A program made the translations under genes and the position numbers. A model generated the notes under the pieces. It was not told where the DNA came from, made no database searches, and was given only the letters and a program-made list of their open reading frames with translations. Of a DNA stretch of 48,673 nucleotides, positions 33,163-41,729 are shown piece after piece. Source of the stretch: Erysipelotrichaceae bacterium. Lineage in GTDB: Bacteria > Bacillota_I > Bacilli_A > Erysipelotrichales > Erysipelotrichaceae. The DNA lies in NCBI GenBank assembly GCA_017459795.1, contig JAFUCG010000012.1, positions 1 to 48,673 of the forward strand. The letters run 5' to 3'. Position 1 is the stretch's first letter. Each line of letters begins with the position of its first letter.

Positions 33163-34188
33163 ATGAAAAGTGAATTAATAGTTTTAAATGAAGAGAGAGA
33201 TGTTACATTAACAGCCTATATTCAGGATGTTAAAGGTGAATTCGGCTTTGATAAACGCCCAGCCATGCTTGTTCTTCCAGGTGGCGGTTATGCCATGTGC
33301 TCAGACAGAGAAGCTGACCCTGTAGCTTTGACTTATCTGCAGGCTGGCTATCAGGCCTTCATCTTAAGATATACGACTAACAGAAAAGGAAAATGGCCAA
33401 TGCCTTTGGAAGACTATGAACAGGCAATGGAAATAATAAAAGACAGAAGCGAAGAATGGGGCATCGATAAGGATAAAATCGTTGTTTCCGGCTTCTCAGC
33501 TGGCGGACATCTGGCCGCTGTAGCCGCTACCCAGGCGAAAAACAGACCGGCAGCTGCCGTACTGGTATACCCGGCTATTCTGAAAGACATCGTTGACATG
33601 TGTCAGCCGGACATGCCTTATCCATACCAGCATGTTACTCATGAAACATGCCCGTGTTTCCTGGTCGCATGCCGTGATGACAAGACAGTTGACATTACAA
33701 ATACATTGAAAATGGAATTAGCCCTGGCTGAAAACAACATTCCATTTGAAAGCCATATCTATTCCTTTGGCGGTCATGGCTTCTCCACAGGAGAAGACTG
33801 GATCGTTACCAATGGTGTATCTGACAGAGTACCTGACTGGACTAAAGACAGTGTAGGCTGGTTGAAGGAGATCCTTGGCAAACTAACTTATCATGGTTTT
33901 GAAGAACCTGAACAGAGAGTGTCATTAAACGCTGACTTTGCACCTGTATTAAGCGTTGCCTGTTCCTTAGGCCATATCCGCAAGCAGAATGAAGAAGTAC
34001 AGAATCTGTTGAAGCCAATGTACGACGGGATGGAAATGGTTGCCAAGGCCAGAGGCTATCAGTTGGAAGGGCTGTACGCTGTCTTAAGTAAGAATACAGT
34101 CAGTGAGATCCTTGAGATGTTACAGATGCCTGCTAAGAAAGTTAAGGAAATAGATACAGTACTTCATGGAATGATAAATGAGTTATAG
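33163..34188 (+). CDS. Acetylxylan-esterase-like hydrolase with extra C-terminal helical domain
   Basis: The 341-residue product has an alpha/beta hydrolase domain of about 245 residues (LVLPGGGYAMCSDREADPV, nucleophile in SGFSAGGHLAA near residue 112, Asp in ACRDDKTVD, His in GGHGFS). About 85 residues follow that form a helical domain (FAPVLSVACSLGHIRKQNEE, then VSEILEMLQMPAKKVKEI). This tail is not part of the hydrolase fold and I do not recognise it; it could be an oligomerisation or regulatory module. The gene follows the previous stop by two bases. Confidence 0.8.
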   Translation: MKSELIVLNEERDVTLTAYIQDVKGEFGFDKRPAMLVLPGGGYAMCSDREADPVALTYLQAGYQAFILRYTTNRKGKWPMPLEDYEQAMEIIKDRSEEWGIDKDKIVVSGFSAGGHLAAVAATQAKNRPAAAVLVYPAILKDIVDMCQPDMPYPYQHVTHETCPCFLVACRDDKTVDITNTLKMELALAENNIPFESHIYSFGGHGFSTGEDWIVTNGVSDRVPDWTKDSVGWLKEILGKLTYHGFEEPEQRVSLNADFAPVLSVACSLGHIRKQNEEVQNLLKPMYDGMEMVAKARGYQLEGLYAVLSKNTVSEILEMLQMPAKKVKEIDTVLHGMINEL

Positions 34189-34199
34189 AGGTGAATGTC

Positions 34200-36635
34200 A
34201 TGCAGCGATTTACAGACGAAAATATCAGAGAATTTGAAATAAGACATAATGAAATACTTAGGAGGATTGCTCCTGAATGCACGGTTCTTTTAAAGAAAAA
34301 TGGTGACTTTCCTTTAAACGGACCATGTAAAGTTGCCTTATATGGTAACGGGGCCAGAGAAACAATCAAGGGTGGTACAGGATCAGGTGATGTGAACGTT
34401 CGTCACTTTGTTACAGTTGAAGAAGGATTGGAGAATGCCGGTTTTGAAGTTACATCAAAATCCTGGATGGATCAGTATGCAGCCTGTAAAGCCGGGGAAA
34501 CTGTCAGGTTTTATCAGAAGATAAGGGAAGAGGCAGAAAGAGATAAAAAGTCTGTTCTTGCAGCTGCTTTGGGAAAAACACCTGACGAGCCGGAATATGA
34601 TCTGCCGGTTGATGCGGATGCTGATGTCTGTATTTATGTGTTAGCCCGTAACAGCGGTGAAGGTTCTGACAGACAGATGAAGAAAGGTGACTTTCTGTTA
34701 ACTGATATTGAAGTAAGAGATATTATTCAATGTGCTGACAAATATGATAAGTTCATGCTTGTGCTGAATGTCGGAGGACCGTTAGATATTTCACCTGTCA
34801 AGGATGAGGTTGATAATATTCTGTTACTGGGGCAGCTGGGAACAGTTACTGGCGAAGTTTTAGCGGACATTGTATTAGGAAAAGCTAATCCATCTGGAAA
34901 ACTGACAGCTACCTGGGCAAAGGCTGAAGACTACACTGTTATTATGGATTATGACCTGAATGATACCTGTTATAAGGAAGGCATTTATGTTGGATACCGC
35001 AATTTTGATGCAGGTGAAGCAAAGCCGGTATTTCCGTTTGGCTATGGCTTAAGCTACAGCGAATTCAATACTGAAATCATTAATTCTGATCTAACTGACA
35101 GTATTGTGACTGTCAGTGTCAGAATAACCAATACAGGTAAATACCCGGGCAAGAAAGCAGTTATTCTGTATTACAGCGCTCCACAGGGCAAACTGAGTAA
35201 ACCTGCCAGAGAGATAGGAACATATGCCAAAAGTGGCGAACTGAATCCTGGCGAGAGTGAAGAAATAGTTCTGAAACTGCCTTTAGAAAACATGGCTTCC
35301 TACGATGAAGGAAAACATGCATGGATATTGGAAAAGGGAGACTATCTGATCACAATTGATGAAACAAAAGCATGTGCAGTCAGATTAGATGATGAAACAC
35401 GTGTATCTTCAGCCAACTGTCTGAATATCAGTACGGGATTTGAAGACAGGAAGGAACATACTGATCCTGCCAGTGTAAATGGAATTCCTTTATTTACTGT
35501 TAATGCAGACAGCCTGACAGATATCGGTCATTTTGATAGAAGCAGGATTGCTTATCCTGAAAGAAAGGAAATTGATCTTTCCTCATTTACCGATGAGGAA
35601 TTAATAAGAACATGTATTGGCCGATACGATCCTAACAGCGGTACCTCCATTATCGGTAATGCCGGTAACGTTGTAGCCGGTGCGGCTGCCGAAAGTGCTG
35701 ATTTCCTAAGCGACAAAGGTTTTGGCAAGCTTGTACTTGCTGACGGACCAGCCGGACTAAGACTGGCAACCAGTTATATTCTGAATGAGAAAGGTGCCTT
35801 CGGTAATGAATTTGCGTCAGCTGAAAACATCGTTCAGTTCCTGGATGAACCGCTGAAATCTGCTTTACAGGCAAAAATAGACACGATGAAAAAAATAAGT
35901 GAATCTGCTCAGAAATACTATCAGTTTACAACAGCGATTCCAATCGGCACAGCCTTAGCACAGTCATTTAATCCAGAAGTTGCTGAAGTGTGCGGGGATA
36001 TTGTTGGTGAGGAAATGGGAATATACGGTGTCAATGTATGGCTTGCTCCGGCTCTTAACATTCAGAGATCACCGTTATGCGGCCGTAACTTTGAGTACTA
36101 TTCTGAAGATCCGGTCGTATCAGGATTAACAGCTGCTGCAATAGTCAGAGGTGTACAGAAACATGATAAGTGTGCCGTAACCATCAAGCACTTTGCCTGC
36201 AATAACCAGGAATATAACCGTTTCGGTTCCAACAGTATTATTTCTGAAAGAACATTAAGAGAAATATATCTTAAGGGCTTTGAAATCTGCATTAAGCAGT
36301 CTGCTCCTAAATGTATCATGTCTTCGTACAATCTGTTAAACGGTACCCATACCGCAAATCATTATGATCTGTTAACAACAGTTCTAAGAGATGAATGGGG
36401 TTTTGACGGTGTTGTCATGACTGACTGGGGCACAACTGATGACGGCTTTAACATGGGGATCCATGGACCAAGTGATTCCGCATTATGTATTATGGCAGGG
36501 AATGACTGGATCATGCCGGGCAATAATAAGAACTATGTAAGAATAACTGAAGCTCTTGAAAAGGGAGAATTAAACAGAGAAGATCTGGAAAAATGTGCCG
36601 GAAGGATCCTGGCACTTAGTAAGGAAATAGCATGA
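34200..36635 (+). CDS. GH3 beta-glucosidase with permuted domain order
   Basis: The ATG at 34200 was used (GAGGTG 6 bases upstream; the GTG at 34191 has no such site). The 811-residue enzyme is GH3 with its two halves swapped. The GH3 C-terminal alpha/beta sandwich comes first (VALYGNGARETIKGGTGSG, LVLNVGGPLDIS), then a fibronectin-III-like domain (residues about 300-400), and last the TIM barrel with nucleophile Asp742 (GVVMTDWG) and the RSPLCGRNFEYYSEDP signature. This order is known in Butyrivibrio and Ruminococcus beta-glucosidases. It hydrolyses beta-glucosides (or xylosides) in the cytoplasm. Confidence 0.9.
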   Translation: MQRFTDENIREFEIRHNEILRRIAPECTVLLKKNGDFPLNGPCKVALYGNGARETIKGGTGSGDVNVRHFVTVEEGLENAGFEVTSKSWMDQYAACKAGETVRFYQKIREEAERDKKSVLAAALGKTPDEPEYDLPVDADADVCIYVLARNSGEGSDRQMKKGDFLLTDIEVRDIIQCADKYDKFMLVLNVGGPLDISPVKDEVDNILLLGQLGTVTGEVLADIVLGKANPSGKLTATWAKAEDYTVIMDYDLNDTCYKEGIYVGYRNFDAGEAKPVFPFGYGLSYSEFNTEIINSDLTDSIVTVSVRITNTGKYPGKKAVILYYSAPQGKLSKPAREIGTYAKSGELNPGESEEIVLKLPLENMASYDEGKHAWILEKGDYLITIDETKACAVRLDDETRVSSANCLNISTGFEDRKEHTDPASVNGIPLFTVNADSLTDIGHFDRSRIAYPERKEIDLSSFTDEELIRTCIGRYDPNSGTSIIGNAGNVVAGAAAESADFLSDKGFGKLVLADGPAGLRLATSYILNEKGAFGNEFASAENIVQFLDEPLKSALQAKIDTMKKISESAQKYYQFTTAIPIGTALAQSFNPEVAEVCGDIVGEEMGIYGVNVWLAPALNIQRSPLCGRNFEYYSEDPVVSGLTAAAIVRGVQKHDKCAVTIKHFACNNQEYNRFGSNSIISERTLREIYLKGFEICIKQSAPKCIMSSYNLLNGTHTANHYDLLTTVLRDEWGFDGVVMTDWGTTDDGFNMGIHGPSDSALCIMAGNDWIMPGNNKNYVRITEALEKGELNREDLEKCAGRILALSKEIA

Positions 36636-38953
36636 TCAGTGCGGAAGCAAAATGGATATGTCATCCGAAAGATGGCAAAAATAATCCATTAATACCTGTA
36701 TTCAAGAAGTCCTTTGAAGTAGATAAAGGACTTCTTTCCGCCATATTAAGCATCAGTGCACATGGTATTTACCATACACAGATAAATGGGAAAGAAGTAA
36801 CTGACCATCTTTTTACCCCGGGTTTTACCAGTTATTATCACCGCATTCAGTATCAGGAATATGACATTACGGATATGTTGAATGAAGGTGAGAATCAGTG
36901 GCTTACTATGGTAGGGGACGGCTGGTGGAGATGGCATAATAATTTTGGATATACATTGGCTCTTACAGGCTCAATAACCCTGCAATATGAAGATGAAACA
37001 GTTGTAATATCAACAGATGAATCGTTTGATGTTACCACTGGAAAACTGCAGTCCTCGGATTACCTGAAAGGTGAAAGATATGATAACCGAATTGAATTAA
37101 CAGACTGGGTAAAGGCTGTTGAATGCCGTGAACACACAGAAGGAATGTTAATTCCTAATGAAGGAGTACCGGTTAAGGAACATGAAGTGTTTGAAGGAAA
37201 GCCATTTAGAGACGCTTCGGGCAATCTGGTAATTGATTTTGGTCAGAACATTGCCGGCTATGTTTCCATGAGGTTTTTTCATACTGCTCCTGGGCAGATC
37301 ATTCGCCTGAAACATGGGGAGGGATTGAATCTCGATGGTAATTTCTCCACCTCCAACTGCGATCTGGGAATGAATCCATTCCAGGAAATCACCTACATCT
37401 GTAAGGGAGCCGAAGTTGAAGAATATAAGCCATGGTTTACCTGGTTTGGTTTCCGCTACCTTCTGGTTGAAGGCATTGAAAACGCTGATTTCCAAGCCAT
37501 CGCTGTTTATTCAGACATGGAAGAAACCGGTGATTTCAGGTGTTCCAATGAACTGATCAACAAGCTTGTGGAAAATGCCAGATGGTCACAGAAAGGTAAC
37601 TTCCTGGATGTAGCAACTGACTGTCCAACCAGGGAAAAGAATGCCTGGACAGGTGATACAGCAATCTACTGCCGTACGTCTGCTTATTTCATGAATGTTA
37701 AGTCATTTTATGAAAAATGGCTGAAGGATCAGTCCATTGAACAGTATGCCAGCGGCAAACTGGGAATAACATTCCCATCAACTTCCAGCGTTCATAACAT
37801 TGAGGAATTAAGAGAAGTTCAGAAAACAAGACCGGACATGGCGTTGGCAGGACCGATTGGTGACGGAAACATCGGCGAAGATTCAGTCGGCTGGGGAGAC
37901 AGTTCAGTAGTTATCCCTTATCAGCTTTATCAGATGTATGGCGATAAGAAGATACTGGAAAACCAGTATGACACAGCTAAGAGATGGGTCGATTTCTCTC
38001 TTACCTGCATGAAGGAAGTAAATCCTTTATACAGGGACAGGGAATGGTATGTAAACGGCGAAGGTGATCTGATCTATGATACCAGGTTCCATTATGGTGA
38101 ATGGAATGAACCGTTACCTCCTTCAAAGGAAGTAATTGAACTGTTTGCCAGTGGCGGTAAGCCGGAAGACTTTGTCAGATACATGGCCAGATATGGCAAA
38201 CCGGAAACTGCTACAGCCTGCACTAAATACAGCTGTGATCTGTTAGGATACATGGCTGAGATACTGGGAAAGACAGAAGAGGCTGAATTCTATAGGAAAA
38301 AAGCTGATCAACTGAAATACTCTTATGACAGATATCTGATTTCCAAAGAAGGCATAATTCAGGAAGGTCATCAGGCTGCCTATGTACGCGCTTTGGCTTA
38401 TGACATGGTAAGTGCAGAAAAGAAACCTCTGGTAATAAATCAGCTGAAAAAGGAAATTGAAAAAGCTGATTATCATCTGAACACCGGGTTCCTTTCTACG
38501 GGAATACTGTTACCGGTATTGTGTGATAACGGATTAACGGAAGAGGCTTTTAAGATTCTTGAGCAGAAGACAGCCCCAGGCTGGCTGTATCCAATTACTC
38601 TGGGTGCTACTACGATGCTGGAAAACTGGAACGGACTGAATCAGTTCAGCGCCAGTTTCAATCATTATTCTCTTGGTGCCGTCTGTCAGTTCCTGTTTGA
38701 ATATGTGGCAGGAATCAGACCAGTACAACCGGGGTTCAGTGAATTTGAAATCAGACCTGTGATTGGAGGAAGCCTCCAATGGGCACAGGGAGAATATGAA
38801 ACAGAATATGGAAGGATAACTTCTTACTGGCAGAAAGAAGATGAGCATGTCAGATTCAGGTGCAATGTACCGGAAAAGACAATATGTCATCTCTGCTTAC
38901 CTGATGGTACGCAGAAAAATCTATCTGCAGGAAGTTATGAATTTGTTATATAG
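36632..38953 (+). CDS. GH78 alpha-L-rhamnosidase
   Basis: The 773-residue protein matches GH78. N-terminal beta domains (TPGFTSYYHRIQYQEYDIT, DYLKGERYDNRIE) lead to the (alpha/alpha)6 barrel with the signature DCPTREKNAWTGD, where Glu335 is the general acid. TTMLENWNG contains the general base Glu664. A C-terminal beta domain follows. No signal peptide. It removes terminal alpha-L-rhamnose from glycosides such as flavonoid rutinosides or saponins. It starts inside the GH3 stop (ATGA), so the two are coupled, which fits a rhamnosyl-glucoside substrate. Confidence 0.93.
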   Translation: MISAEAKWICHPKDGKNNPLIPVFKKSFEVDKGLLSAILSISAHGIYHTQINGKEVTDHLFTPGFTSYYHRIQYQEYDITDMLNEGENQWLTMVGDGWWRWHNNFGYTLALTGSITLQYEDETVVISTDESFDVTTGKLQSSDYLKGERYDNRIELTDWVKAVECREHTEGMLIPNEGVPVKEHEVFEGKPFRDASGNLVIDFGQNIAGYVSMRFFHTAPGQIIRLKHGEGLNLDGNFSTSNCDLGMNPFQEITYICKGAEVEEYKPWFTWFGFRYLLVEGIENADFQAIAVYSDMEETGDFRCSNELINKLVENARWSQKGNFLDVATDCPTREKNAWTGDTAIYCRTSAYFMNVKSFYEKWLKDQSIEQYASGKLGITFPSTSSVHNIEELREVQKTRPDMALAGPIGDGNIGEDSVGWGDSSVVIPYQLYQMYGDKKILENQYDTAKRWVDFSLTCMKEVNPLYRDREWYVNGEGDLIYDTRFHYGEWNEPLPPSKEVIELFASGGKPEDFVRYMARYGKPETATACTKYSCDLLGYMAEILGKTEEAEFYRKKADQLKYSYDRYLISKEGIIQEGHQAAYVRALAYDMVSAEKKPLVINQLKKEIEKADYHLNTGFLSTGILLPVLCDNGLTEEAFKILEQKTAPGWLYPITLGATTMLENWNGLNQFSASFNHYSLGAVCQFLFEYVAGIRPVQPGFSEFEIRPVIGGSLQWAQGEYETEYGRITSYWQKEDEHVRFRCNVPEKTICHLCLPDGTQKNLSAGSYEFVI

Positions 38954-38964
38954 GGAGAATCATC

Positions 38965-41394
38965 ATGGAAAAATTACCTTACAGTTTTAATGACAGTAAA
39001 AGAGAGATTAGCTTTAGCCGCTTTGATCTGCCTTCACCTTGGATAAACTATCTTTCCAATGGCAGAATGCATGCCTTTGTGTCACAGGCCGCAGGAGGAA
39101 TGGTTTGGTGGCTTTCACCGATGTTATTCAGAGTGACCAGATACCGTTTCTTTAACTTGCCGATAGATTCTCCAGGCTTTTATATTTACATCAGAATGGA
39201 AGACGGAACTGTCTGGTCACCCGCTTTCCGTCCATGTGATACGAAAGTATACAAAAGAAGTTCCTCACATCACCCAGGCTATTCAGTATTTGAGGCTGAA
39301 AAGGATGGAATAAAGGCAACTCTTAAACTTTACATGGCGCAGGATGTTGATTCTCTCATCTGGGAAGTAACTGTTTCCAACCTGAAAGGTGAAACCGTTA
39401 ACTGTGATGTATTTGCCTATGTGGAACTTTCACAGTTTCTTGCTCAGCAGGAAAACATACTGGGATATTATCTGAAATGGAATACCAGAGCTGTATTTGA
39501 GGAAAGTCTACAGGCAATCACTTATGCCTATACAGCCTGGATGCATCCTAGAAAGGATGATTCGCCGCTGGTTTATTTTGCTTCAGATGTAAAAACAGAT
39601 TCGTGGTGCTGTAACCGAGATGCTTTCTGTGGAAATTATCGAGATGAGAGAAATCCGGTTGAAGTAGAAAAGGGCATTCTTTCCAATACAGAGTTACATG
39701 GCGGTGAACCATGTGGGGCATTACATAATCATCTGAGTATTGAAAAAGGACAGAGTAAGACAGTCCATTACTTTCTTGGCGTAACAAAGGGAGCACTTGA
39801 AGATTATGATAAGGCCATTAATGAAACTGAAGAAACGCTGAAACTGTTACGTAAAGACGGCTTTGCTGAAGAACAGTTTGAAAAACTGCAGGATTGGTGG
39901 GGTAATCAGCTGGATGTTTTCCAGTGTGAGATACCAGATGAAGAGGCTCAGAGAGAAATCAATATCTGGAATCCGGTTCAGAGTGTTCATACAGCCCGCT
40001 TATCAAGATCAATCAGTTCTGATGCTTCCGGTGTCAGAGGAATCGGATTCCGTGATACGGCACAGGACATGCTGGCTCAGGCATACAGGAAACCTGAGTG
40101 GGCAAAGGAAATGTTAAAGTATCTGGCTTCCCAGCAACTGGAAGACGGACATTCCGTTCATACCTCCTGGCCTGAAGACAGACGTCCTGCACAGGATATT
40201 ACCAGATCAGATGACCATATTTGGATGGTATACCTGGCTTATGCGATTGCGGCAGAAACAGGTGATCTGAGTTTTCTCGATGAGGAGATTCCTTATCTGA
40301 ACAAAGACCTGGTCACAGCTGGAGCAAAAGCTACCTTATGGCAGCATCTTCTTAAGGGAATGGAGTTTACGGAAAATCATCTGGGTGAACACGATCTGCC
40401 GCTGATCCTTTTCTCGGACTGGAATGATCATCTTGGACCTTTCGGCAGAAAAGGCAAGGGAGAAAGCATCATGGTATCCCAGCAGTACATCTATGCCTTA
40501 AGGCAGTTAACTGAGATGGCTGAATTACGTAATGATGATGAACATGTCCGCTTATTCAATGAACTGATACATAAACAGGAACAAGCCCTGGAGAATTATG
40601 CCTGGGATGGCGAATGGTTCTTAAGAGGTCTGGATGATGAAGCAAAACCTATAGGAACACACAGTGATGAACATGCCAGGATCTGGCTCAACGCCCAAAG
40701 CTGGATGGTCATTTCCGGAGCCTGTAAGGACAGGCAGATTCAGGCCATGGATTCAGCAGCCAGAGAACTGGATACCGGAATGGGATTACTTTTAAATACA
40801 CCTGGTTATCCAGGCTGGCCAAGTAAGGAAGCTGCCATGGTAAACGGCTTACCAGCTGGTTATTCCGAAAACGGCGGTGTCTTCTGTCAGGCAAACTGCT
40901 GGGCAATCATGGCTGAAGCATTATTAGGCAGAGGTGATGTTGCCTGGAAGTATTATCAGCAGCTAATACCAAATAACGTGATAAAAAAGATTGGTGTTGA
41001 TAAATATCATGGTGAAGCATATGCATACTGTTCTACCTTGTTAGGCAAGGATAATCCGGAATTCGGCAGGGCCTGCGTATCTCAGGTAACCGGTACGGCT
41101 GCCTGGATGGATGTTGTATCCACACAGTATCTGCTTGGTATCCGTCCAACGTTAAAGGGACTGTTGATTGACCCAAGCATTCCATCTTCATGGGATGGGT
41201 TCAATGTTGTCAGAGAATATCGCGGTAGAACTCTTAAAATAAGAGTACATAATCCGGAACATGTTCAGCATGGTGTAAAGAAAATGACAGTCAATGGACT
41301 TAATGTGAATTACGATAATGCTTATGTGACTGAAGAAATGTTGTCGGGAAAAGAAAACATAATAGATGTATTCATGGGATTCACCAGAGGTTAA
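38965..41394 (+). CDS. GH94 glycoside phosphorylase
   Basis: The 809-residue protein shows the GH94 layout. An N-terminal beta sandwich (SPMLFRVTRYRFFNLPIDSP) is followed by a linker and an (alpha/alpha)6 barrel with RGIGFRDTAQDMLA, EDRRPAQDITRSDDHIWM and the DWND motif at 485-488 that carries the catalytic acid. A C-terminal beta domain closes it. GH94 enzymes split beta-linked disaccharides with phosphate to sugar 1-phosphate. Specificity (cellobiose, laminaribiose, cellobionate, or other) is not clear. As last gene of the operon it may recover energy from a glucose disaccharide core left by the other enzymes. Confidence 0.85.
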   Translation: MEKLPYSFNDSKREISFSRFDLPSPWINYLSNGRMHAFVSQAAGGMVWWLSPMLFRVTRYRFFNLPIDSPGFYIYIRMEDGTVWSPAFRPCDTKVYKRSSSHHPGYSVFEAEKDGIKATLKLYMAQDVDSLIWEVTVSNLKGETVNCDVFAYVELSQFLAQQENILGYYLKWNTRAVFEESLQAITYAYTAWMHPRKDDSPLVYFASDVKTDSWCCNRDAFCGNYRDERNPVEVEKGILSNTELHGGEPCGALHNHLSIEKGQSKTVHYFLGVTKGALEDYDKAINETEETLKLLRKDGFAEEQFEKLQDWWGNQLDVFQCEIPDEEAQREINIWNPVQSVHTARLSRSISSDASGVRGIGFRDTAQDMLAQAYRKPEWAKEMLKYLASQQLEDGHSVHTSWPEDRRPAQDITRSDDHIWMVYLAYAIAAETGDLSFLDEEIPYLNKDLVTAGAKATLWQHLLKGMEFTENHLGEHDLPLILFSDWNDHLGPFGRKGKGESIMVSQQYIYALRQLTEMAELRNDDEHVRLFNELIHKQEQALENYAWDGEWFLRGLDDEAKPIGTHSDEHARIWLNAQSWMVISGACKDRQIQAMDSAARELDTGMGLLLNTPGYPGWPSKEAAMVNGLPAGYSENGGVFCQANCWAIMAEALLGRGDVAWKYYQQLIPNNVIKKIGVDKYHGEAYAYCSTLLGKDNPEFGRACVSQVTGTAAWMDVVSTQYLLGIRPTLKGLLIDPSIPSSWDGFNVVREYRGRTLKIRVHNPEHVQHGVKKMTVNGLNVNYDNAYVTEEMLSGKENIIDVFMGFTRG

Positions 41395-41410
41395 AACTAC
41401 CACTGATTCA

Positions 41411-41441
41411 GGAGGCTATCAGACAAATAGCCTTCTTTTTA
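41411..41441 (+). terminator. Terminator of the glycosidase operon
   Basis: GGAGGCTAT (41411-41419) pairs with ATAGCCTTC (41427-41435) and is followed by TTTTTAT. It lies 17 bases after the GH94 stop. The next 100 bases up to the promoter at 41546 hold nothing recognisable. Confidence 0.85.
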
Positions 41442-41545
41442 TATCCCTTGGTTGAATTCTGTTGTTTGGCTGAATTCTAGTGTTTTATGCCAGGAAGGTT
41501 TGGACATACCTATGCAGTATTGCCACATACTTCCCGGAAAAGATA

Positions 41546-41575
41546 TTGACAAAATATTTTATTAAATAATAAAAT
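41546..41575 (+). promoter_or_regulatory. Promoter of the PTS operon
   Basis: TTGACA (41546-41551) and TAAAAT (41570-41575) are separated by 18 bases. Transcription should begin near 41582, just before the RNA switch. Confidence 0.65.
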
Positions 41576-41590
41576 GAATATAGAATATAA

Positions 41591-41622
41591 GGTTTGTAAC
41601 TCGATAACTCCGAGGCTTATCC
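41591..41622 (+). promoter_or_regulatory. RAT-like antiterminator RNA (BglG/LicT type)
   Basis: The segment folds as GG-UUU-G-UAA-CUCG, loop, CGAG-GC-UUAU-CC. Outer GG/CC pairs, an internal loop, a G-C pair, an asymmetric loop and a 4-bp upper stem match the layout of the ribonucleic antiterminator bound by BglG/LicT/SacY proteins (consensus GGATTGTTACTG ... CAGGCAAAACC). Its bases 41604-41614 are also the left arm of the following terminator, so the two structures exclude each other. No BglG-type gene is in this window. Confidence 0.65.
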
Positions 41623-41687
41623 TTAGAACATTACGAATATTGACATATTCGATATTGTTTTAAGGTGGACTTGGAGTTATTTTTTAC
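41604..41687 (+). terminator. Leader terminator of the PTS operon
   Basis: ATAACTCCGAG (41604-41614) pairs with CTTGGAGTTAT (41670-41680), with a second inner stem (CCTTA 41621-41625 with TAAGG 41661-41665, continued by AACA/TGTT and ATAT/ATAT pairs), followed by a run of T. It lies 43 bases before the first gene of the operon and would stop transcription unless the antiterminator forms. Confidence 0.75.
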
Positions 41688-41729
41688 AACAACAATAATT
41701 TAAATAATTTAATAGAGAGGAAAGATAAC

